In this document: positions 8,660 to 15,114 of the stretch, in pieces
How positions within the stretch are numbered: position 1 is the first letter of the stretch
How the letters are laid out: the number at the start of each line of letters is the position of its first letter
Notes under the pieces: model-generated
Database searches by the model: none
What the model was told of the DNA's origin: nothing
The model's input: the letters and a program-made list of their open reading frames with translations, nothing else
Source of the DNA: Mycolicibacterium brisbanense
GTDB taxonomy: Bacteria; Actinomycetota; Actinomycetes; Mycobacteriales; Mycobacteriaceae
DNA: 64,000 bases
NCBI RefSeq assembly: GCF_001570425.1
Contig: NZ_BCSX01000039.1
Span: forward strand, 248,001-312,000
Reading direction: 5' to 3'
Made by a program: the position numbers and the translations under genes

Positions 8660-9862
8660 CTACCGCGCGACGATGACCGACGAGCCGTGGCCGAACAGGC
8701 CCTGGTTGGCGGTGACGCCGACCTTCGCGCCCTCGACCTGCCTGCCCGTCGCGGTGCCGCGCAGCTGCCAGGTGAGCTCGCACACCTGCGCGATGGCCTG
8801 GGCCGGGATGGCCTCACCGAAACATGCCAGCCCGCCCGACGGGTTGACGGGAACCCGCCCGCCGATGGTCGTGGCGCCGGACCGCAACAGCTGCTCGCCT
8901 TCACCTTTGGCGCACAGGCCCAGGTGCTCGTACCAGTCCAGCTCGAGTGCCGTCGACAGGTCGTACACCTCGGCGAGGCTGACATCCTCGGGTCCGATGC
9001 CCGCCTCGGCGTATGCCGCGTCGAGGATCTGATCCTTGAACACCCGCTCGGGCGCCGCCACGACAGCGGTGGAATCCGTTGCGATGTCCGGCAATTCGGG
9101 CAGATGCTGCGGGTAGCGCGGGGTCACGGTCGAGATGGCCCGCACCGACGGGACACCTTCCACGGAACCAAGGTGCTTCTCCGCGAACGACTTCGAAGCC
9201 ACGATCAGCGCGGCCGCACCGTCAGAGGTTGCGCAGATGTCGAGCTGGCGCAGTGGATCGGAGACCACCGGGCTGGCCAGCACATCCTCGACCGCAGTTT
9301 CCTTGCGGTAGCGGGCATTCGGGTTCTGCAGGCCGTGGCGTGAGTTCTTGACCTTCACCTGCGCGAAGTCCTCGGCGGTTGCGCCGTAGAGGTCCATGCG
9401 CCGCCGCGCCAGCAGGGCGAAGTACACCGGGTTCATCGCGCCGATGAGGTGGAAACGCTGCCAGTCCGGGTCATTCTTGCGCTCCCCGCCGACCGGAGCG
9501 AACGCCCCCTTGGGCGTGGTGTCGGCGCCGATCACCAGTGCGACATCGCAGAAACCGGCCAGGATGTGGGCGCGGGCGCTCTGCAGGGCTTGCGAACCAC
9601 TGGCGCACGCCGCGTACGACGACGACACCGGCACGCCGTTCCAACCGAGCTTCTGGGCGAACGTCGACCCGGCGATAAACCCGGGGTAGCCGTTGCGGAT
9701 GGTGTCGGCGCCTGCCACCAGCTGAATCTGACGCCAGTCCAGGCCGGCCTCGGCCAGGGCCGCGCGAGCGGCGACGACGCCGTACTCGGTGAAGTCGCGT
9801 CCCCACTTGCCCCACGGATGCATGCCCGCGCCGAGGATGTACAGCGGTTCGGGTGCGCTCAC
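8660..9862 (-). CDS. Thiolase-fold lipid-transfer/aldolase-type protein (Ltp family)
   Basis: A 400-aa SCP-X-type thiolase-fold protein, matching Rv1627c by context. The N-terminal active-site cysteine is kept (SYAACASGSQAL). The C-terminal thiolase motif that normally reads GHP is altered to GEAIPA after NPSGGLACF, so the usual His is absent. This fits the Ltp proteins that work with a DUF35 partner, several of which are retro-aldol lyases of steroid or branched acyl-CoA breakdown, rather than a true beta-ketothiolase. The GTG start overlaps the DUF35 stop by 4 nt (GTGA), strongly indicating a two-subunit complex. An upstream KstR-type site supports a sterol/lipid role. Confidence 0.85.
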   Translation of the reverse strand: MSAPEPLYILGAGMHPWGKWGRDFTEYGVVAARAALAEAGLDWRQIQLVAGADTIRNGYPGFIAGSTFAQKLGWNGVPVSSSYAACASGSQALQSARAHILAGFCDVALVIGADTTPKGAFAPVGGERKNDPDWQRFHLIGAMNPVYFALLARRRMDLYGATAEDFAQVKVKNSRHGLQNPNARYRKETAVEDVLASPVVSDPLRQLDICATSDGAAALIVASKSFAEKHLGSVEGVPSVRAISTVTPRYPQHLPELPDIATDSTAVVAAPERVFKDQILDAAYAEAGIGPEDVSLAEVYDLSTALELDWYEHLGLCAKGEGEQLLRSGATTIGGRVPVNPSGGLACFGEAIPAQAIAQVCELTWQLRGTATGRQVEGAKVGVTANQGLFGHGSSVIVAR

Positions 9863-10299
9863 TTTGCGACCTCCCAGGCGTAGGTGGTGCGCTCGACGCC
9901 CTCGTCGTCGGTGTAGAGCGGCATGGTGGTCAGCTCCATCTCCATCCCGACCTGCAGGTCGGCGGCCAGCGTGCCCTCGACGACCTTGCCCAACACGATC
10001 AGGCCTTCGTCGGCCAGCTCGACCGCGGCGATCGCGAACGGCTCGAACGGATCGGTTTTGGGATACGGCGACGGCGGCAGGTAGCGGTTCTCGGTGTAGC
10101 TCCACACCTTCCCGCGGCGGGACAGCGGCACCAGGGCGAGCGTGTCGCTGTCGCACGCGGGATTGGGACAGTTGTTCTCCCGCGGCGGGAACACATAGGT
10201 GGCGCACTTCGTGCACTTGCCGCCGATGAGATGAGTGACACCGGCGTCGTCGGTGGTGAACCAACCGTCGATCGCGGGTTGCGTGGTTGCTGCTGGCAC
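9859..10299 (-). CDS. DUF35 OB-fold zinc-ribbon protein, partner of the Ltp thiolase
   Basis: A 146-aa protein with an N-terminal rubredoxin-like zinc ribbon (KCTKC then NCPNPAC, ~residues 28-49) followed by an OB-fold (GKVWSYTENRYLPP to the C-terminus). This layout is that of ChsH2/DUF35 proteins, which bind acyl-CoA and complete the active site of adjacent thiolase-fold subunits. It corresponds in place to Rv1628c. First gene of a two-gene operon with the Ltp gene. The start codon is 34 bp from a 14-bp site fitting the KstR consensus. Confidence 0.88.
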   Translation of the reverse strand: MPAATTQPAIDGWFTTDDAGVTHLIGGKCTKCATYVFPPRENNCPNPACDSDTLALVPLSRRGKVWSYTENRYLPPSPYPKTDPFEPFAIAAVELADEGLIVLGKVVEGTLAADLQVGMEMELTTMPLYTDDEGVERTTYAWEVAK

Positions 10300-10332
10300 G
10301 GGGCTCAGCGTAACCGAATCGGAGGGAGAAAC

Positions 10333-10346
10333 TGAAACGTGTTGCA
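10333..10346. promoter_or_regulatory. KstR-type operator
   Basis: TGAAACGTGTTGCA fits every fixed base of the published KstR consensus TnnAACnnGTTnnA. It lies 34 bp upstream of the DUF35/Ltp operon start and 63 bp from the divergent TetR gene. KstR is the TetR-family repressor of mycobacterial sterol catabolism. Partly symmetric AAACTG/CAGTTT half-sites (10329-10334, 10345-10350) enclose it. Confidence 0.65.
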
Positions 10347-10380
10347 GTTTGAGTGGACGGACCCGTTAATCGGTTGAACA

Positions 10381-10399
10381 GTACGAAACTGTTTCGTAC
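10381..10399. promoter_or_regulatory. Perfect 19-bp palindrome, probable TetR autoregulatory operator
   Basis: GTACGAAAC-T-GTTTCGTAC has two exact 9-bp arms around one central base and ends 9 bp before the ATG of the TetR gene. Its size and place are typical of the operator bound by the product of the gene it precedes. Confidence 0.75.
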
Positions 10400-10408
10400 G
10401 CTTCGGGC

Positions 10409-10978
10409 ATGGTTCGAGGTATGGAGCGTGAGCAGGCCGTGTTGGCCGCGACGGCCGAGTTGCTGGTGGAACGGGGATATCAGGCGCTGACGATCGATGC
10501 CGTGGCGACGCGTGCGGGTGCCAGCAAGGCCACCATCTACCGCCGGTGGCCGAACAAGGCCCAGCTGGTCCGGGCCACGCTGGACGCTGCCGACGCCGCC
10601 CGCAACGCGGCGGTGCCCGATACCGGGCAGCTGCGCAGTGACCTGTTCGCCGTGATGGACGGCATCGCCGAGAACGTGGCCGACCCACTCACACGGGTGA
10701 CGGCCGAGTTGGCGACGCTCATGCGCCACGACGAACAACTGGCACAGGCCATCCGCGAGCATCTCGACAAAGAAGAACTCTCACCGTTTCACGATGCCCT
10801 GCAACGAGCCATCACCCGCGGCGACATCGCCCCCGATACCGACGTCGAGCTGATCCACGACGTGGCCGAGGCCATGATCCTGCGTCAGGTTCACCTGAAC
10901 CGGCCCGTCGACGCCGCGTTCAGCGCACGGCTCGTCGACGACGTGCTGCTCGTCCTGCTCGGGGGTGACGGGCGATGA
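10409..10978 (+). CDS. TetR/AcrR-family transcriptional regulator
   Basis: A 189-aa one-component repressor. The N-terminal helix-turn-helix is clear (LLVERGYQALTIDAVATRAGASKATIYRRWPNKAQL split over helices 1-4, residues ~15-55), followed by an all-helical ligand-binding domain. A second ATG four codons downstream is a possible start. The last codons overlap the start of the FAD monooxygenase gene by 4 nt (ATGA), so regulator and enzyme form one operon, and the palindrome just upstream is the likely operator. The inducer is probably an aromatic or xenobiotic substrate of the monooxygenase (inference). Confidence 0.9.
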   Translation: MVRGMEREQAVLAATAELLVERGYQALTIDAVATRAGASKATIYRRWPNKAQLVRATLDAADAARNAAVPDTGQLRSDLFAVMDGIAENVADPLTRVTAELATLMRHDEQLAQAIREHLDKEELSPFHDALQRAITRGDIAPDTDVELIHDVAEAMILRQVHLNRPVDAAFSARLVDDVLLVLLGGDGR

Positions 10979-12420
10979 CCGTCGTGATCGCCGGCGCCGG
11001 CCCGACCGGACTGACGTTGGCCGTCGATCTGGCCCGGCGCGGTGTGCCGTGCCGGGTGCTGGACAAAGCAGCGACGCTGTTCCCGGGCTCGCGAGGCAAG
11101 GGGCTGCAGCCGCGCACGTTGGAGGTCTTTGACGACCTCGGGGTGATCGGTGCGGTGCTGGCCGCCGGGGAGGCGTTTCCGCCCATGCGGCTCTACCGTG
11201 GCGTGGACGTGGTCTGGGAGAAGCCCATCTACGAGCTGCTGGGGCTGCCCGAGCTGGAGCCCACGCCGGCGGTGCCCTATCCGTTCACGTGGCTCATACC
11301 GCAGTGGCGCACCGACCAGATCCTCGCGGCGCGGTTCGCCGAGCTCGGTGGGAACATCGAATTCGACACGGAGGTAACGGGTTTCGCGCAAGACGACGAC
11401 GCGGTTACTGTCCAGACGAACCGCGGACCGATCCGGGGCGACTATCTCGTCGGTGCCGACGGCGGCCGCAGCACGATGCGCAAGGTCTCGGGTGTCGAAT
11501 TCCTCGGTGGTGCGCTGACCGAAGAGCGCATCGTGGTCGGTGACGTGCGGGCCACCGGCCTTGACGGCCGGTGCTGTCACCTGCTGACGCGTGACGGCGA
11601 TCAATCCAAGCGGTTCTCGTTGTGGAACCTGCCGGGTAGCGAGCACTACCAGCTGGTGGTCACCATGGCTCCCGGCGAGGAGCCGCCCGCGCTGACGCTG
11701 CACGGCATGCAGACAGTGCTCGATGAACGCTCGGGACGACGCGACGTGGTGCTCTCAGACCTGCGGTGGATCTCGCTCTACCGTGTCAATCTGCTGATGG
11801 CACAACGCTTCCGGATGGGCCGGGTGTTTCTGGCCGGTGATGCCGCCCACGTCCATTCACCGGCCGGGGGACAGGGTGTCAACACCGGTGTGCAGGACGC
11901 CTACAACCTGGGCTGGAAGCTGGCTGCGGTGCTGGCCGGGGCGCCCGATCAGCTGTTGGACAGCTATGAGGCTGAACGCATGCCGGTTGCCGCCGACGTG
12001 CTGCGTCTCAGTGGCGCGTTGCACCGGCAGGGGTTCGGCTCCGCCGGGTCCGCGCCGGCGGCCATCCACCAGTTGGACATCAGCTACCGGGGCGGTCCGC
12101 TGGCCGATTCCGACGATGTGTCCGGCACACTGCGGGTCGGTGACCGAGCGCCCGACGGCCTGCTGTCCGACGGCCGGCGGCTGTTCGACGTTTTCCGTGG
12201 TCCGCACTGGACTGTGCTCGACTTCGGGGAATCCGCAACAGATTTCGGCGTTCCCAGCGTCCACGTCAGTCCCGGCCCCGACTATGACGTGCCTGTCGGC
12301 TCTTACGTCCTGGTTCGGCCGGACGGGCACGTCGGCGCGATCAGCACGGAGCCGGACGTCATCGCTCACCGGCTGCGTCACGCAGGATCCGTACCAGATC
12401 ATTGTGGTTGTCCCGCATGA
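10975..12420 (+). CDS. FAD-dependent aromatic monooxygenase (PheA/TfdB type)
   Basis: Class A flavoprotein hydroxylase of 481 aa. The FAD/NAD(P)H motifs are in order: VIAGAGPTGLTLAVDLARRG (N-terminal GxGxxG), the DG motif in YLVGADGGRSTMRK (~residue 160), and GRVFLAGDAAHVHSPAGGQG (GD motif, ~residue 285). This is the phenol hydroxylase/rifampicin-monooxygenase-like subgroup with a small C-terminal thioredoxin-like remnant. Translationally coupled to the TetR gene. Its 3' end overlaps the convergent hydrolase gene by 62 bp. Substrate unknown. Confidence 0.88.
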   Translation: MTVVIAGAGPTGLTLAVDLARRGVPCRVLDKAATLFPGSRGKGLQPRTLEVFDDLGVIGAVLAAGEAFPPMRLYRGVDVVWEKPIYELLGLPELEPTPAVPYPFTWLIPQWRTDQILAARFAELGGNIEFDTEVTGFAQDDDAVTVQTNRGPIRGDYLVGADGGRSTMRKVSGVEFLGGALTEERIVVGDVRATGLDGRCCHLLTRDGDQSKRFSLWNLPGSEHYQLVVTMAPGEEPPALTLHGMQTVLDERSGRRDVVLSDLRWISLYRVNLLMAQRFRMGRVFLAGDAAHVHSPAGGQGVNTGVQDAYNLGWKLAAVLAGAPDQLLDSYEAERMPVAADVLRLSGALHRQGFGSAGSAPAAIHQLDISYRGGPLADSDDVSGTLRVGDRAPDGLLSDGRRLFDVFRGPHWTVLDFGESATDFGVPSVHVSPGPDYDVPVGSYVLVRPDGHVGAISTEPDVIAHRLRHAGSVPDHCGCPA

Positions 12421-13030
12421 GGTTGTGGGCACCGTCGAGCGAGTACGTCGTCCACGCGGCATCGGTGCGCAGCCGCGCGTAAGTCGGGGCGAACGGCGAC
12501 TCCGTCGGCCAGTTCTCCGCACGCACGTACACGCGCCGGATGCCGGGCGGCTCGTCGCCGAGCCGGACCGGCTGCATCAATGACGCGAGTGGGTGCGCGG
12601 TAGCACGGTCGTCGAAAAACGGCAGCGGGGGTACGCCGTATCCGGTGGCGTCCACCCCGGTATACCACTTTCGCTGATCGTCGTTGGTCAGTGTCCAGCA
12701 GGATTCGCCGTCGCGCGGCACGAACGCGTCCAGGTAGACCAGTGCGCTCATCCGCTCGGGGATGCGGCCGGCGACCGCGGTGATCACCATGCCGCCGTAG
12801 CTGTGTCCCACCAGCACCGCGTCGGTGATGCGGTGGGCGTCGAATTCTGCGAGGACGTCGGCGATGTGGGTGTCGAGGTTGACGCCTGCGTGCAGCAGGT
12901 GCGCGCGTTCGGCGATGCCGGTGAGCGTCAGGGCCAGCACCCGGTGGCCCGCGCCACGCAGCGCACTGGCGAGGTCGTCGAAGCACCAGCCGCCGTGGCA
13001 AGCGCCGGGCACCAGAACGAACGTGGTCAT
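12359..13030 (-). CDS. Alpha/beta hydrolase (methylesterase-like)
   Basis: A 223-aa single-domain hydrolase beginning MTTFVLVPGACHGGWCF, with the nucleophile elbow VGHSYGGM (Ser ~97) and a late His in LDGAHNLMRD. This form resembles plant methyl-salicylate/HNL-type esterases and many actinobacterial homologues. The ATG overlaps the stop of the upstream flavin monooxygenase by 4 nt, so both act in one operon, perhaps ring hydroxylation plus ester or lactone hydrolysis. The 3' end overlaps the convergent monooxygenase gene by 62 bp. Confidence 0.85.
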   Translation of the reverse strand: MTTFVLVPGACHGGWCFDDLASALRGAGHRVLALTLTGIAERAHLLHAGVNLDTHIADVLAEFDAHRITDAVLVGHSYGGMVITAVAGRIPERMSALVYLDAFVPRDGESCWTLTNDDQRKWYTGVDATGYGVPPLPFFDDRATAHPLASLMQPVRLGDEPPGIRRVYVRAENWPTESPFAPTYARLRTDAAWTTYSLDGAHNLMRDNHNDLVRILRDAAGER

Positions 13031-14148
13031 CGGGAACTCCTGTCCGCGAACGTGTTTCGGCGGTAGTCGGCCGTCACCCGGGCCAACTCTGTGGAGTCGC
13101 CTGCGTGCATCTCCCGGTTTGCCCGCACCACCGCAGCGGTTTCGGGGACGCGCCGCGCCTCGTAGCCGGCCACGCCGTGGCCCGCGGCCAACTCGTCGGC
13201 GAGCGCCCGGGCGTCGAGGATGGCCTGCGACCCACCGTTGGCGCCGACGGGATACATCGGGTGGGCCGCATCACCGAGCAGGGTGACCCGTCGAGTACCC
13301 CAGTGGGACAACGGCTCTCGGTCGACCATCGGATACTCGAAGACCGCGTCCGATCGGGCCACCAGGGCAGCGGGGTCCAGCCAGTCCAGCCGCCATCCGG
13401 ACATGTGGGCGGCCACGGCCGCGGGATCGGTCGGGGCGTTCCAGTTCGCGTCGCCGGGCAGTGGACCGGGCTCGGATTCGCTGACCTGCAGCACCCAGTT
13501 CACCAGATCGCCGCCGATCGGGTAGGTGACCAGTTCGACTCCGCCGGGGCCCTTGACGATGGCCATCGTGCGTCCGTCGAGGAACGGCGGCATGTGACTC
13601 GCGCCGCGGAACATCCGCACTCCTGACCATATGAGGGGATCGGGGCCGGGATGCAGTACGCGTCGCACCATCGAATGCACGCCGTCTGCGCCCACGAACA
13701 CCTCGCCGGTGAAGTCCCCGGCCCGGGTCTGCACGCGAACCCCGGTCGAGGATTCGGTGAAGTCCGCGACGCCCGCGCCGGTCCGCACCGCATCGGGCCC
13801 GAGCCGGTCGGTCACGGCTCCGAGCAGCAGCATCTGCAGCTTGCCGCGGTGCACCGAGCATTGTGGGTAGCCGTATCCGCCTTCGATTCCGCGGGGTTCC
13901 CGGAACAGCAGGGTGCCGTCGGAGGTGTAGAAGTCGATGACCGCCGGCGTTGCCGAGATGTTCTGCAGCGCTTCACCCAGGCCGAGTTCGTGCAGCTCGC
14001 GGACGGCGTGCGGCAGCAGATTGATCCCGACGCCGAGCGGGGCGAGTTCGCGCGCCGATTCCACGACGGTGACGCCGATGCCGCGGGCGTGCAGGGTCAA
14101 TGCAGTGGTGAGGCCGCCGATACCGGCCCCGGCGATGACGATGTTCAT
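13027..14148 (-). CDS. FAD-dependent oxidoreductase (salicylate hydroxylase-like)
   Basis: Flavin monooxygenase of 373 aa. It shows VIAGAGIGGLTTALTLHARG at the N-terminus, the DG motif VFVGADGVHSMVRR (~residue 155) and the GD motif VTLLGDAAHPMYPVGANG (~residue 290). The GIGG and HPMYPVG-NG forms place it with salicylate/6-hydroxynicotinate hydroxylases. First gene of a two-gene minus-strand operon with the hydrolase. It is divergent from a LysR gene with 71 bp between starts, the classic arrangement for LysR control of the operon. Confidence 0.88.
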   Translation of the reverse strand: MNIVIAGAGIGGLTTALTLHARGIGVTVVESARELAPLGVGINLLPHAVRELHELGLGEALQNISATPAVIDFYTSDGTLLFREPRGIEGGYGYPQCSVHRGKLQMLLLGAVTDRLGPDAVRTGAGVADFTESSTGVRVQTRAGDFTGEVFVGADGVHSMVRRVLHPGPDPLIWSGVRMFRGASHMPPFLDGRTMAIVKGPGGVELVTYPIGGDLVNWVLQVSESEPGPLPGDANWNAPTDPAAVAAHMSGWRLDWLDPAALVARSDAVFEYPMVDREPLSHWGTRRVTLLGDAAHPMYPVGANGGSQAILDARALADELAAGHGVAGYEARRVPETAAVVRANREMHAGDSTELARVTADYRRNTFADRSSR

Positions 14149-14219
14149 GTCTCAAGCCTGCGTCGAGCAGCAGTTATACGTCCAATACCAACTGACTACA
14201 CAAACTATAATCAAAGGTT

Positions 14220-15104
14220 ATGGAACTGCGACAGCTGGAGTACTTCGTCGCCGTCACCGAGGAGGCGAACTTCACCCGTGCCGCGCAGCGGGTGCACGTC
14301 GCCCAGCCCGCGGTCAGCGCCCAAATCGCCCGACTGGAGCGGGAATTGGGCCAGCCCCTACTGGACCGGTCCCGGCGCGAGGTCCGGCTCACCGCGGCGG
14401 GGGAGGCGGTGCTGCCCTACGCACGGGCCGCGCTCGAGGCGGTCCGTCAGGCCAGGACCGCGGTCGACGAACTCGCCCAGCTGGTCCGAGGTTCGGTGAC
14501 CATCGGCACCGTGACGGCCCACAACGTCGACATGCCCCAGCTGCTCGCGCAATACCACCAGGCGTACCCCGCGGTCGAGATCACGTTGTCCACCGACACC
14601 TCGGACGCGCTGATCGACGGTGTCCGCAGCGGCAGGTTCGACGTCGCGATCACGGCGATCGGTTCCGACGAGGTGCCCGACGGGCTTTCCGTCGCCACCA
14701 CGACCGACCAGCCCATCGAGGCCGTGGTGGGCCGCACCGATCCCTGGGCGACGCGCCGCACGGTCTCCCTCGCCGCGCTCGTGCAGCGCCCGCTCATCGC
14801 ACTGCCCGCCGGCGGCGGCATCCGACGGCAGTTCGACCGGGCCTGCGCGGCGGCGGGGGTCACGCCGCATGTGGTGTTCGAGGCTGCCACGCCCGACGCG
14901 CTCGCCGACCTCGCCGCTCGCGGGCTGGGTGTGGCCATCGTGCCGGGGTCGGTGGCGCGCGAACGCACCGATGTCCACGCCATCGCGATCCGGCCCGAAC
15001 TGCGCGGCCGATTGGTGCTGGCCTGGCGTGCGACCGGGCCGATCAGCCCGGCCGCGCGGGCGTTGATCGAGATGGCCGCCGAACTCGTCGGAGGCGGTGC
15101 ATAG
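14220..15104 (+). CDS. LysR-family transcriptional regulator
   Basis: A 294-aa LTTR with the N-terminal winged helix (MELRQLEYFVAVTEEANFTRAA, then VAQPAVSAQIARLERELG) and a periplasmic-binding-protein-like effector domain (TIGTVTAHNVDMPQLLAQ onward). It is divergent from the flavin monooxygenase/hydrolase operon and probably activates it in response to a pathway compound. The 71-bp AT-rich intergenic region carries several ATA...TAT arrangements that could be T-N11-A sites; no single one is convincing. The stop lies 10 bp before the polA start. Confidence 0.9.
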   Translation: MELRQLEYFVAVTEEANFTRAAQRVHVAQPAVSAQIARLERELGQPLLDRSRREVRLTAAGEAVLPYARAALEAVRQARTAVDELAQLVRGSVTIGTVTAHNVDMPQLLAQYHQAYPAVEITLSTDTSDALIDGVRSGRFDVAITAIGSDEVPDGLSVATTTDQPIEAVVGRTDPWATRRTVSLAALVQRPLIALPAGGGIRRQFDRACAAAGVTPHVVFEAATPDALADLAARGLGVAIVPGSVARERTDVHAIAIRPELRGRLVLAWRATGPISPAARALIEMAAELVGGGA

Positions 15105-15114
15105 AGTTAGGACC

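Noticed and set aside
14149..14219. A definite LysR T-N11-A operator
   Set aside because: Several ATA/TAT combinations exist in the AT-rich gap, but none stands out enough to name one.
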